64,000 nucleotides of DNA, taken from assembly GCF_027213785.1 (NCBI RefSeq), contig NZ_JAPWGO010000004.1, positions 62,001-126,000 on the forward strand, in the 5' to 3' direction. The DNA is from Limimaricola sp. G21655-S1. GTDB lineage: Bacteria > Pseudomonadota > Alphaproteobacteria > Rhodobacterales > Rhodobacteraceae. Shown piece by piece: positions 27,603-35,886 of this stretch (its first letter is position 1; each line of letters opens with the position of its first letter). Position numbers and translations under genes: made by a program. The notes beneath the pieces are model-generated. The model worked only from the letters and a program-made list of their open reading frames with translations. It was not told where the DNA came from and ran no database searches.

Positions 27603-28067
27603 ATGCGCTGCCCGTTTTGCGGAAATGTCGACACGCAGGTCAAGGATTCCCGCCCGGCCGAGGATCACGCCGCGATCCGCCGTCGGCGGTTCTGTCCCTC
27701 CTGCGGTGGTCGCTTTACCACCTATGAGCGGGTGCAGCTGCGCGACCTCGTGGTGATCAAGTCGAATGGCCGCCGCGAGGAGTTCGACCGCGACAAGCTC
27801 GAGCGCTCGATCCGCATCGCGCTTCAAAAGCGCCCGGTGGAGCCCGAGCGCATGGACCAGATGATCTCGGGCATCGTGCGACGGCTCGAAAGCCTCGGCG
27901 ACACCGACATTCCGTCTTCCAAGATCGGTGAGATCGTCATGGAGTCGCTCGCGCGGATCGACACCGTGGCCTATGTGCGTTTTGCCAGCGTCTACATGAA
28001 CTTCCAGGCCGTGGGCGATTTCGACAAGTTCATGTCCGAGCTTCGCCCCAACCCGGCAGAGAAGTGA
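27603..28067 (+). CDS. nrdR: Transcriptional repressor NrdR
   Basis: A 154-residue nucleotide-sensing repressor of ribonucleotide reductase genes. The zinc ribbon has Cys3, Cys6, Cys31 and Cys34, with the basic DNA-contact segment IRRRRF between the pairs. The ATP-cone domain (about 49-139; [20 protein letters not shown]) binds ATP or dATP. Its stop overlaps the GTG start of ribD by four bases, the usual nrdR-ribD coupling of alphaproteobacteria. No ribonucleotide reductase gene is in the window, so it acts in trans. Confidence 0.96.
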   Translation: MRCPFCGNVDTQVKDSRPAEDHAAIRRRRFCPSCGGRFTTYERVQLRDLVVIKSNGRREEFDRDKLERSIRIALQKRPVEPERMDQMISGIVRRLESLGDTDIPSSKIGEIVMESLARIDTVAYVRFASVYMNFQAVGDFDKFMSELRPNPAEK

Positions 28068-29158
28068 GCCGCGCACTCGACCGTCGCTTCATGGCGCTGG
28101 CGCTGTCGTTGGGACGGCGCGGGCTGGGCCGGGTCTGGCCCAACCCCAATGTCGGCTGCGTGATCGTCCGCGACGGCCGCATCCTCGGGCGCGGCCGCAC
28201 CGCGGATGGTGGTCGGCCCCATGCCGAAACGCAGGCGCTGGCGCAGGCCGGCGCGGCGGCGCGTGGGGCCACGGCCTATGTCACGCTGGAGCCCTGCGCC
28301 CATCACGGCCAAACGCCGCCCTGCGCCGATGCGCTGGTCGCCGCCGGGCTGGCGCGGGTGGTCGTCGCCGCGCAGGACCCTGATCCGCGCGTCGCGGGGC
28401 GCGGCATCGAACGGCTGCGGGCGGCGGGGATCGCGGTCGAGACCGGGTTGATGGAGGACGAGGCGCGCCGTGATCTGGCCGGGTTCCTGAGCCGGGTCGA
28501 GCGCGGCCGCCCCTTCGTGACGCTGAAGCTCGCCTCTAGCCTCGACGGGCGCATCGCCACCGGTGCCGGCGAAAGCCGCTGGATCACCGGGCCCGAGGCC
28601 CGGGCCCGGGTCCACATGATGCGCGCGCGGCACGACGCGGTGATGGTCGGTGGCGGCACCGCTCGGACCGACGATCCGATGCTCAACGTGCGCGGTCTCG
28701 GTATCGATCGGCAGCCGGTGCGGGTGGTGCTGTCGCGGCGGCTGGATCTGCCCATGGACGGGGCGCTGGCGCGCAGCGCGCGCGAGGTGCCGCTCTGGCT
28801 CTGCCACGGCCCCGAGGCCGATGCGGCGCCGTGGAGAGCGCTGGGGGCCGAAAGCCTGAGCTGCCCCATCTCGGCGAGGCAGCTCGATCCCGCCGCCGTG
28901 CTGCAGGCGCTGGGGGCTGCGGGGCTGACGCGGGTGTTCTGCGAAGGCGGTGCCGGCCTCGCCGCATCTCTTCTCGGGGCAGGGCTGGTGGACGAGTTGG
29001 TGCTGTTCACCGCCGGCTGCGCGATCGGAGCCGAAGGCACGCCGGCCCTTTCTGCCATGGGGATCGGCGCTCTGGCCGAGGCGCCGCGGCTGCGGCTCGC
29101 AGGCCTGGACCGCGTGGGCGGCGACGTGATGAGCGTCTGGCGGGCGAGCGGCGGCTGA
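28064..29158 (+). CDS. ribD: Bifunctional riboflavin deaminase/reductase
   Basis: A 364-residue enzyme for two early steps of riboflavin synthesis. The deaminase domain (1-145) carries the zinc site His53, Glu55, Cys78 and Cys87 in HAE and [12 protein letters not shown]. The reductase domain (about 150-360) starts [22 protein letters not shown] and has the [15 protein letters not shown] substrate loop. The GTG start overlaps nrdR by four bases (GTGA). The next riboflavin gene, ribE, is 5.5 kb away beyond the capsule genes, so the usual rib operon is split here. Confidence 0.95.
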   Translation: MSRALDRRFMALALSLGRRGLGRVWPNPNVGCVIVRDGRILGRGRTADGGRPHAETQALAQAGAAARGATAYVTLEPCAHHGQTPPCADALVAAGLARVVVAAQDPDPRVAGRGIERLRAAGIAVETGLMEDEARRDLAGFLSRVERGRPFVTLKLASSLDGRIATGAGESRWITGPEARARVHMMRARHDAVMVGGGTARTDDPMLNVRGLGIDRQPVRVVLSRRLDLPMDGALARSAREVPLWLCHGPEADAAPWRALGAESLSCPISARQLDPAAVLQALGAAGLTRVFCEGGAGLAASLLGAGLVDELVLFTAGCAIGAEGTPALSAMGIGALAEAPRLRLAGLDRVGGDVMSVWRASGG

Positions 29159-29166
29159 TACGACAA

Positions 29167-29188
29167 CAGCCGCCCTGAAGGGCGGCTG
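29167..29188. terminator. Bidirectional hairpin between ribD and EF-hand gene
   Basis: CAGCCGCCC / GGGCGGCTG forms a 9-bp stem around a TGAA loop, between the convergent stops of ribD and the EF-hand gene. Neither flank has a long T-run, so termination may be weak; position and symmetry support the call. Confidence 0.65.
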
Positions 29189-29211
29189 CGACGCATGGGT
29201 TCGAATGACGA

Positions 29212-29694
29212 TCAGTTGCCGTCGGACTCATCCGCTTCGTCATCGTCGATTTCGTTCTCTTCGAGATTGCCGAACTCGTCATTCGAGCCGTCGCCCTCGT
29301 CTTCCTCGACATCGCCCATGGGCTGCTCGGTCTCGCCGAACTCGTCTTCTTCGATCACGTCCTCGTCGTCGTCATTGTCGCGATCATTACCGACCCGGCC
29401 CCGTTCGAGGATATCGTCGACATCGGATGGCACCTCGTCGGTATCTTCCGAGCCGACACGGGCCTCGTTGCGGGCCTCGATCTCCTGCGGCGTCAGCTGG
29501 CCGTCGCCATCGAGGTCGTAGCGCAGCAGCGTCAGCCCAACCTCGCCGAAGGCGTCGGTGAGCTCCGTTTTGCTGAGATAGCCATCCCCGTCGACGTCGA
29601 CCATTCCGAAGGTCGCCTCCTGCGCCTGCACGCCGGTCGCGGCGAGGCCGCCCGCAAGGGCGATGGCGGTAAGGCTCTTGGTCGTGAAGGTCAT
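29212..29694 (-). CDS. Secreted acidic EF-hand protein
   Basis: A 160-residue exported protein. Residues 1-24 are a signal peptide (GVQAQ). Two calcium-binding loops are complete: DVDGDGYLSKTE (about 33-44) and DLDGDGQLTPQE (about 60-71). The C-terminal half (about 80-160) is extremely Asp/Glu-rich and low-complexity, with almost no basic residues after about 105. It probably binds Ca2+ in the periplasm or outside. No close partner gene is evident; it lies between ribD and the capsule operon. Confidence 0.85.
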   Translation of the reverse strand: MTFTTKSLTAIALAGGLAATGVQAQEATFGMVDVDGDGYLSKTELTDAFGEVGLTLLRYDLDGDGQLTPQEIEARNEARVGSEDTDEVPSDVDDILERGRVGNDRDNDDDEDVIEEDEFGETEQPMGDVEEDEGDGSNDEFGNLEENEIDDDEADESDGN

Positions 29695-29807
29695 GCGATG
29701 TCCTTTCCGTCTGTCGTTCGGCGGCCCATTACGGGGCCGGGCCGGCGGTGTGGCCGGCGCTTCGCGGGGGCAACGGCGCGCCGCATCGCATGTTCCATGG
29801 AGCCGGG

Positions 29808-29835
29808 GCCGTTCGGTGGCATCCCGCCGAACGGC
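29808..29835 (-). terminator. Hairpin immediately after kpsC-like stop
   Basis: GCCGTTCGG / CCGAACGGC makes a 9-bp stem with a 10-base loop directly adjoining the stop codon of the kpsC-like gene on the minus strand. It lacks a T-tract; it probably marks the 3' end of the capsule transcript. Confidence 0.5.
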
Positions 29836-31836
29836 TCAGCGGCGCCAGAGCGGCGCGGCCGTGGCAAAGAGACCTTGCAGCTTCGCGAGAGCCCGCAGCC
29901 CGGGACGGCGCGGAGCAAGGCCAGCGGCCAGCCGTTCCAGCGCGAGCTCCGGCGGGCAGGGCCGGCCGCTCAACGGATCGAAGTAGCGCGGCCAGCCGAT
30001 CAGCGCCGCATGGGCGAGCGCCGTGATGTCGGGCCGCGCCACGCGGCGGGGACAGGGCGGGCCGAGGTCGCGGGTCAGCCCCCAGCCCGCGTAGAACGGC
30101 GTGCCGAGGCAGGTCACCTTCACGCCACGCAGCAGCGCCTCGAAGCCGGTGCCCGAGGTGATCGTCCAGACCTCGTCCGCCACGGTGAGCGCGGCAAGAA
30201 TGTCGGTGCCCGCCAGCACCACATCGGCAAGTCGCTCCGCATCCGGTACGGCGCCGGGCCGCAATCCGGCCTCGACGTCTGGATGCGGCTTGTAGAGGAT
30301 CACGGCGTCGGGATGCGCGGCTCGGACGGCTTCGAGCAGGGCGCGATTGGTTCGGACCCGCGCCGCGCCGAGACGAATCGCCGCGTCGTCCTCGACCTGC
30401 CCCGGCACCAGGATGCGGTGGCCGGGCGGCAGCTCGGGCAGCGCCACTCCGGCGAGGTTGTATTTCGACAGACCGGCAGCGATCAGACGCTCCACCAGCC
30501 GCGACGCGCGGCGCCGCGCATGATCCGGCAGGGTTGGAGAGGCGGCGATCAGCCTCTCCAGCCGGCTTTCCCGCCTCGGGTCGTAATGCAGGCCGAGATC
30601 ATCGAGCGCGAGGCTCGCCGGTGGCACCAGCGCCGCGCCAAGGCCTTTCGAGCGTAGCAAGCCGTCCTCGACGCGCATCGCGCCTTCCGGCGCCTCGCGG
30701 TCGCCCCAGACCATCAGCCGGCGGTCGCTGTGCTCGGCCTGCCGGGTCGCACGGGATGGGGGATCGGCGAAGATCACCGGCCGGACGGTGCCGAAGCCCG
30801 CCTGCAGGTGCCGCCGCTTCCACAACCGCATGCCCGCAGCCACCCATCCGGCCCGGTCTTCGCGCCAGGCGCGGGTGTCGGCCTCGATGGCGTCCAGCGC
30901 CTCCTCGAAGCTGCAGGCCCGGTCGCGGAGCGGGTCGTGCCAATGCGGATAGAGGATCATCGCGGCGGCAAAGAGCTGGGCGCGGGTCAGCCGCCTCTGC
31001 CGGCGCCAGACCGGGTCGCGATCCTCGCTGAGCGCCCAACCAGCATAGAAGGGCTGACCATGCACCACCGGGCGATGCCCGGCGAGGATCGCCTCGAAGC
31101 CCATCTGCGAGGAAAAGACATGCACCGCGATCGCACCGTCGAGCAGCCGCCATGGCGAGACCGGTGCATCGCAGAACGACATGCCGGGGCCGAGATCGTC
31201 TGGCCGGAAATGCCCGGCCCGGAAGTCCTGCTGGGTCTCGGGATGGGTCTTGATGACGATCCGGGCACCGGGATGCGCCTCGCGCGCCTCGAACAGCATC
31301 TCGAGAAACCGGTTGCGGTCGCCGCGGCTGGCGCGCACCGCGGCATCCCCCGCTGTCTGATCGATCACCAGCACGTATCCCGGTGCGGGCACCGGGGCTT
31401 CGGGGTCGAAGCCCGTGTATTTCGACAGTTCGGCCTCGCGCAGCCGGGCGATGCCGTCGCGGGCCCGGTCGAGCAGCGCCGTGTCGTCGAGCGGGTGGGT
31501 GGCGAGCAGGCTTTCGAGGTCAGAGACCGTGGCCGGATCGAAATGCGTGCCGCCGTGATCGATCAGCAGCCCCAGCGGCGGGCCCCCGGCGCGGCCCGGT
31601 CGGACCGAACGCAAGAAGGCGTCCTCGATCCGTACGAGCTGCGCACCGCGCCGTTGGGCCAGGGCTTCGCCGCGCCATGCGGTCGGGCTCTGGCCCCAGA
31701 CGCCGACGAGGTCCCCGGCATTCGGCAGGCCTGGCCGCGGCGCGTAGCCGGCGGCGCGCAGGCGCCGGCGCATCGGCCGCCGCAGCAGCCCGCCATTGCA
31801 GACGAAGAGCGGGCGCGGTCCCGGCGCGCCGCTCAA
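29836..31836 (-). CDS. kpsC: Capsule lipid-linker Kdo transferase, KpsC-like
   Basis: A 666-residue protein with two related modules. In characterised KpsC proteins two glycosyltransferase modules (GT99 and GT107) build the beta-Kdo linker on phosphatidylglycerol that anchors group 2 type capsules. The internal duplication is visible: EDAFLRSVRPG with ...HFDP, KYTGF, KTHPE and GQPFYAGWALSED in the first half, matched by EDGLLRSKGLG, HYDPRRES, KYNLAG, KPHPD and GTPFYAGWGLTRD in the second. The start is TTG, 2 bases beyond the stop of the export lipoprotein gene. Acts at the inner membrane's cytoplasmic face with KpsS. Confidence 0.9.
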   Translation of the reverse strand: MSGAPGPRPLFVCNGGLLRRPMRRRLRAAGYAPRPGLPNAGDLVGVWGQSPTAWRGEALAQRRGAQLVRIEDAFLRSVRPGRAGGPPLGLLIDHGGTHFDPATVSDLESLLATHPLDDTALLDRARDGIARLREAELSKYTGFDPEAPVPAPGYVLVIDQTAGDAAVRASRGDRNRFLEMLFEAREAHPGARIVIKTHPETQQDFRAGHFRPDDLGPGMSFCDAPVSPWRLLDGAIAVHVFSSQMGFEAILAGHRPVVHGQPFYAGWALSEDRDPVWRRQRRLTRAQLFAAAMILYPHWHDPLRDRACSFEEALDAIEADTRAWREDRAGWVAAGMRLWKRRHLQAGFGTVRPVIFADPPSRATRQAEHSDRRLMVWGDREAPEGAMRVEDGLLRSKGLGAALVPPASLALDDLGLHYDPRRESRLERLIAASPTLPDHARRRASRLVERLIAAGLSKYNLAGVALPELPPGHRILVPGQVEDDAAIRLGAARVRTNRALLEAVRAAHPDAVILYKPHPDVEAGLRPGAVPDAERLADVVLAGTDILAALTVADEVWTITSGTGFEALLRGVKVTCLGTPFYAGWGLTRDLGPPCPRRVARPDITALAHAALIGWPRYFDPLSGRPCPPELALERLAAGLAPRRPGLRALAKLQGLFATAAPLWRR

Positions 31837-31838
31837 GG

Positions 31839-32972
31839 TCAGTTCACGGCGCTGACGGCTTCGCGGGACGAGGTCAGCGTGCCGGTCAGCCCGCCGATCA
31901 CCCGGCCGAACTCGACGATCGGCGCCTCGGTGACATAGACCGTGTCGTCGTCGCGGATCGCGAAGTCGCGGGCCATGAACATGCCGTTGGGCTTGGTCAG
32001 GTCGAGCACGTAGACCACGCGCTGCGTGCCGACGAGATCGGGAATGCCGGTGATCTGGCTGGCGATCACCGCCGGCTCGTTGCGGAACACGAAGACGCCG
32101 GTGGGATCGGCCAGCGTCGGGTTGAGGCCGCCGACCCGGGCAATCGCCTCGATCGCCGAGATGTTGCGGCTCTCGAAGGGCACGAGATCCTGCGTGCCGG
32201 TGGCGCCCAGCGCCGTGAAATCGCGGGTGTCGGCTTCGACGAGGATCCGGTCGCCGGCGCGCAGCGCGATGTCGGCGCGCGGGTGCTCGTAAAGGTCCTG
32301 GAACCAGACCTCGCCGGTCGTGGAGCCGCGCGTCACCGTGACCTGCGCCACTTCGGGACGCACCGTGACGCCGCCCGCCGAGGCCAGCATCGCCGAGAGC
32401 GTGCGGGTCGGGCGTTCGATCGGGTAGACGCCCTGCGCGCCGACATCGCCCACCACCGAGACGGTCGAGCCGTCACCGGCGAGGCGGCGCACCTGCACCT
32501 GCGGATCGGGCGTCTGCGCCTCGAGCTTTTCGCTGATGATCCGGCGGATCGCCTCGGGCGTGTTGCCCGCCGCGCGGATCCTGCCGGCATAGGGCACGAA
32601 GATGAAGCCCGAGCCGTCGACCTGCACCTCTTCGAGGACGGTGGCGTTCTGGCCCGTCGGCACCAGAAGCCCGTCATCGACGTTTTCCCAGATCGTCAGC
32701 CCGAGCACGTCGCCGGGTTGGATCGTGTCGGAGCCCAGCAGCCCGGCACTTTCGAAGGCGGCGGCAAAGCCCAGCGCCGGGGTGACGCCGGCGATCCGGT
32801 TCACCCGGTCGTCCACCGCGACCACGAAGGCGTCGCCCTCGCGCAGCACCGAGCCCGCGAAGATCTCGCGCTTGTTGGGGCCGGAGCGCGGGGTGAGCCC
32901 GCAGCCGGCGACGAGGGCGAGCGCGGCCGCAAGGGCCGCGCCGCGTGCGAGGCGGTGGGTAAGGGGTGTCAC
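31839..32972 (-). CDS. Polysaccharide export lipoprotein (Wza/KpsD family)
   Basis: A 377-residue outer-membrane polysaccharide export protein. The GTG start at 32972 is chosen because GAGGAG lies 10 bases upstream and it gives a proper lipoprotein signal with lipobox LVAGC (Cys24). The poly-export domain (about 80-170) reads IQPGDVLGLTIWE and GFIFVPYAGRIRAAGNTPEAIRRI. Soluble SLBB-type domains follow (VSVVGDVGAQGVYPI...; LVPFESRNISAIEAIARVGGL). It would form the export channel. The kpsMTE transporter genes are not in the window. Confidence 0.9.
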   Translation of the reverse strand: MTPLTHRLARGAALAAALALVAGCGLTPRSGPNKREIFAGSVLREGDAFVVAVDDRVNRIAGVTPALGFAAAFESAGLLGSDTIQPGDVLGLTIWENVDDGLLVPTGQNATVLEEVQVDGSGFIFVPYAGRIRAAGNTPEAIRRIISEKLEAQTPDPQVQVRRLAGDGSTVSVVGDVGAQGVYPIERPTRTLSAMLASAGGVTVRPEVAQVTVTRGSTTGEVWFQDLYEHPRADIALRAGDRILVEADTRDFTALGATGTQDLVPFESRNISAIEAIARVGGLNPTLADPTGVFVFRNEPAVIASQITGIPDLVGTQRVVYVLDLTKPNGMFMARDFAIRDDDTVYVTEAPIVEFGRVIGGLTGTLTSSREAVSAVN

Positions 32973-33059
32973 TGCGCGGTCTCCTCGACCTGTTCCTGTC
33001 TGCCTGCGGCCCCTCGCCGGGACCGGTCTGCCTGCGACCCGTTGTGGCCCGGGCCTGCC

Positions 33060-33095
33060 ATTGTAATTGTTGGGCAGAATCTGCCCGTTGCGGGC
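33060..33095 (-). promoter_or_regulatory. Putative promoter/operator of the capsule export gene
   Basis: The region holds a perfect inverted repeat GGGCAGA-A-TCTGCCC (33072-33086), overlapped by a GCCCG-TTG-CGGGC element (33083-33095). On the minus strand a TACAAT -10-like box (33060-33065) lies just downstream of the palindrome and about 90 bases before the wza/kpsD-like start. A regulator bound to the palindrome would cover the -35/spacer region. Regulator unknown. Confidence 0.45.
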
Positions 33096-33189
33096 AAGGC
33101 TAGCGCGCGACACGGGCCATGACCAGTTGTTGCGCATCAGCAGCCGGGAGCATCCGGGGGCGGTGTGGCCTGCGAGACGCGCCAGAGGG

Positions 33190-34488
33190 TCAGGGCAAGG
33201 CGCGCAGCGGCTGACGCGGTGCGGCGCGGCCCGCGCGCAGCGCGTCATAGGGGTCCTCGGCAGCGAGCATCATGTCGGCCACCTGCCGCAACAGTCGCCT
33301 GCGCCCGCCCGAGGAGTAGAAGCCGCCCGAGACCTGGCTCGTCTCCAGCAGGAAGCGCCGGTAGTCCCGATAGGCGCGTCGATCCGGGCGTACCGGCTGC
33401 GCGAAGAACTCGGCCAGCGGCTGGGTCGAGGCGAGGTCGGGCTTGGAGTAGACCGCGCGACCGAAGGCCTTGAGCGGGATGCCACGCCACAGCACCTGCT
33501 GCGCGGCCGTGGAGTTGACCGTGACGGCGGTGCGCGCGGCGTCCAGAAGCCGCGCCAGCTTGCCGCCGCGCAGGTAGTGAACCCTCCCGTCGACACCGTG
33601 GACACGGGCGAGATCGCGGATGATCCGCCGGAGCGGGGCTTGACCGTTCTCGAGCGGATGCGCCTTGAAGACGAGATGGTGATGACGCGGCGCGCCCTTG
33701 GCAAAGCCCTCGATCACCAGTTCGAGGAACTCGGACATCCGGGTGAAGGGCGAATGCGCGCGAAAGCTGGCATCGTGTTCGAGCTGCAGCAGCGCGAGGT
33801 GATAGGGGTAGCCGCCATGGCGAATCCGCGCCGTCGCGAGGATCCGGTCGAGCGCGAGGAAGGGCATCAGCAGCAGCCGCGTCGTGTAGAGCCGCGCCTC
33901 GGTCGCGAGCGGCAACTCGCGATGCGCGCGAAATCCCGCATAGGCGTGATTCCGAAACAGCACGAACCAGTGGTAGAGCGCGCCATAGAACACGTGCTGG
34001 CGCATGTCGCCCCAATGGGCAGGCGCCTCCGTGATCTCGGGGTCCGAGCGCTCCAGCGCCGCCCGCATCTCGTCTATGCCGATCTCCATCAGCCGCGAAT
34101 GGCCGTTGGTGCCGCCCCGCTCGTAGGTGACCCACCAAGGGCGCAGATAGCCCTCCTCGAAGACGTGCACGGTCAGCCCGCGCGCCCGTGCCGCCGCGAC
34201 GGCGGCGGCATGGACCGGCCGCGTGTCGCCATACAGCACGATGTCGGTGATGCCGTGCTTATCGACCAGCGCCTCGAAGGCGTCGGGCCAGTCATCGGCA
34301 TTGCCGCGATAGGGGATGTAGCTGGCCCGGTCGTGCCAGAAGGCCGCGTCGCCGGCGTTGAAGCCGACACGCCAGGTCGTGGCGCCGGCCGCGCGCAGCA
34401 TCCGGGCAAGCCTATGGAAGAAGGGGCCGTGCGGGCCCTGCAGGAACAAGAAGCGTCTCTTGGCGGGATCGGTCATGTTGCGGACCAT
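33190..34488 (-). CDS. kpsS: Capsule biosynthesis Kdo transferase, KpsS-like
   Basis: A 432-residue cytosolic protein of the capsule_synth family. KpsS adds the first beta-Kdo to phosphatidylglycerol in group 2 capsule systems. Signatures include RRFLFLQGPHGPFFHRLARML near the start, HVFEEGYLRPWWVTYE, HHHLVFKAHPLENG and TVNSTAAQQVLWRGIPLKAFG, the last being the family nucleotide-sugar loop. Start choice is uncertain: 34488 has AGGGA about 12 bases upstream, while 34476 starts closer to homology and 34578 is the longest frame. It precedes the export gene by 217 bases; that gap has its own likely promoter. Confidence 0.87.
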   Translation of the reverse strand: MVRNMTDPAKRRFLFLQGPHGPFFHRLARMLRAAGATTWRVGFNAGDAAFWHDRASYIPYRGNADDWPDAFEALVDKHGITDIVLYGDTRPVHAAAVAAARARGLTVHVFEEGYLRPWWVTYERGGTNGHSRLMEIGIDEMRAALERSDPEITEAPAHWGDMRQHVFYGALYHWFVLFRNHAYAGFRAHRELPLATEARLYTTRLLLMPFLALDRILATARIRHGGYPYHLALLQLEHDASFRAHSPFTRMSEFLELVIEGFAKGAPRHHHLVFKAHPLENGQAPLRRIIRDLARVHGVDGRVHYLRGGKLARLLDAARTAVTVNSTAAQQVLWRGIPLKAFGRAVYSKPDLASTQPLAEFFAQPVRPDRRAYRDYRRFLLETSQVSGGFYSSGGRRRLLRQVADMMLAAEDPYDALRAGRAAPRQPLRALP

Positions 34489-34623
34489 GTTGACGTACGA
34501 TCCCTTTCGTTTCGCATCGGCTCCGGGCCGTTTTATGGCGTCGGGATGACGTGTGAAAGTGCCCACCCTTGTGCGCATCCCGCAGCGGTTCTAGGTCTTG
34601 GGACGCAAGACAGGAGCGCGCCC

Positions 34624-35229
34624 ATGTTCACAGGCATCATCACCGACGTCGGAGAGGTTCTCGACGTGGTGCAGGAGGGCGACCTGCGCGCCCGCATCGC
34701 CACGTCCTATGATCCCGAGACCATCGATATCGGCGCCTCGATCGCTTGCGACGGCGTCTGTCTCACCGTCGTCGCGCTGGGCCGCGAACCGCGCAACTGG
34801 TTCGACGTGCAAATCTCGGCCGAGACGGTCGGCCTGACCAATATCGGCCGCAACGGTTGGCATGTGGGCAAGCGGATCAACCTCGAGCGCGCGCTCAAGG
34901 TCGGCGACGAATTGGGCGGGCATATCGTGTCGGGCCATGTCGACGGCGTGGCCGAGGTGGTGTCGACCCGCGACGAGGGCGACAGCCTGAGGGTGCGTTT
35001 CCGTGCACCCGAGGCACTGGCCAAGTTCATCGCCCCCAAGGGCTCGGTCGCGCTCAACGGCACCTCGCTCACCGTCAACGAGGTCGACGGCACGGAGTTC
35101 GGCGTCAACCTGATCCCGCATACCCGCGAGGTGACGAATTGGGGCGAGATCGCCCAAGGCCAGTTCATCAATCTCGAAATCGACACCATGGCGCGCTACG
35201 TGGCGCGGCTGCGCGACTGGGACGCATGA
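34624..35229 (+). CDS. ribE: Riboflavin synthase, alpha subunit
   Basis: A 201-residue enzyme that dismutates two molecules of 6,7-dimethyl-8-ribityllumazine to riboflavin. It shows the duplicated barrel: MFTGIITDVGEV with ...CDGVCLTV in the first half and GGHIVSGHVDGVAEV with ...LNGTSLTVNEV in the second. Length is normal. No ribE-associated FMN riboswitch is seen upstream. The gene stop overlaps the next ORF by four bases. In related genomes ribE follows ribD directly; here capsule genes on the opposite strand lie between. Confidence 0.95.
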   Translation: MFTGIITDVGEVLDVVQEGDLRARIATSYDPETIDIGASIACDGVCLTVVALGREPRNWFDVQISAETVGLTNIGRNGWHVGKRINLERALKVGDELGGHIVSGHVDGVAEVVSTRDEGDSLRVRFRAPEALAKFIAPKGSVALNGTSLTVNEVDGTEFGVNLIPHTREVTNWGEIAQGQFINLEIDTMARYVARLRDWDA

Positions 35230-35768
35230 GCCTCGGTCACAATGGCGGCCCGTCGCTGGTGCCGGGCGCGGGCTGGCGCCGCCACGCCTGGGCCCGGGCC
35301 CGCCGCGAATTGCTGCCTACACTTCCGGTCGAGGTCGTGAGGTTGCGGGTGAAACGCGCCGCGGCGCTCGGTCTCGACTATCGCAGCTATGCCTCGGTGC
35401 GGGCGGCGACTGGCCATGACCTGATCGGCTTCCTGTTTTCGTCGAATGCGCTGCGGCTGCTGCGGCCGGGGGATGCCATGCCGCAGGAACGGCGCGCCAG
35501 GCTGGCCAGCCTGGCGGCGCGCCGGGTCGCGGCGGTACATCCACCACTCGATCCGGCGCGCGTGCGCGTTTCGGCTCCGATCGACGTCGCCGGGCGTGCG
35601 CCGGGGCTTTCAGAGGGCTGGCGTGCCACCGGCGACCGATTGCGCGACATGCTCGACGGGCCTGCCGATCGGTTCCTCGTGATAGGTGACACCGCGCTCG
35701 AACGCGACTGGGCCGAAGCGGCGCGGGCGGCGGGCTTCATGAAAGCCGAAAGGTACTTCGGGGGCTGA
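35226..35768 (+). CDS. Hypothetical protein coupled to ribE
   Basis: A 180-residue protein I cannot assign to a named family. It begins MSLGHNGGPS and is basic (many Arg), with a helical segment VVRLRVKRAAALGLDYRSYASVRAATGHDLIGFLFSSNALRL that suggests a nucleic-acid-binding helix bundle. There is no signal peptide or membrane helix. The ATG overlaps the ribE stop by four bases (ATGA), which is good evidence that it is expressed. A C-terminal stretch (FLVIGDTALERDWAEAARAAGFMKAERYF) looks like a small alpha/beta unit. Function unknown. Confidence 0.7.
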   Translation: MSLGHNGGPSLVPGAGWRRHAWARARRELLPTLPVEVVRLRVKRAAALGLDYRSYASVRAATGHDLIGFLFSSNALRLLRPGDAMPQERRARLASLAARRVAAVHPPLDPARVRVSAPIDVAGRAPGLSEGWRATGDRLRDMLDGPADRFLVIGDTALERDWAEAARAAGFMKAERYFGG

Positions 35769-35798
35769 AGGTTCTCTGCGTGGCCAAGGGCGTGTCCT

Positions 35799-35856
35799 GC
35801 GTATTTAAGGAACAAAGTTGCCGAATGCGCTTGGCTACTTTGTTCCCGAAATACGC
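35799..35856. repeat. Palindromic dispersed element, full copy
   Basis: An imperfect inverted repeat with arms of 20 bases: GCGTATTT-2-GGAACAAAGT and ACTTTGTTCC-2-AAATACGC, separated by 18 bases. It fills the intergenic region between the ribE-linked gene and sdaA, whose stops face each other. One arm recurs at 58536-58555, so it is a dispersed element and may also serve as a bidirectional terminator. It is clearly AT-richer than its surroundings. Confidence 0.75.
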
Positions 35857-35886
35857 AAATCCCGCCCCGTCCGACCGGTGCCGCCC

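Noticed and set aside
29190-29211. GGGTTCGAATG resembling a tRNA T-loop
   Set aside because: No acceptor, D or anticodon arms can be paired around it.
34489-34623. FMN riboswitch upstream of ribE
   Set aside because: No conserved FMN aptamer segments are visible, and the space also holds the kpsS-like start region.
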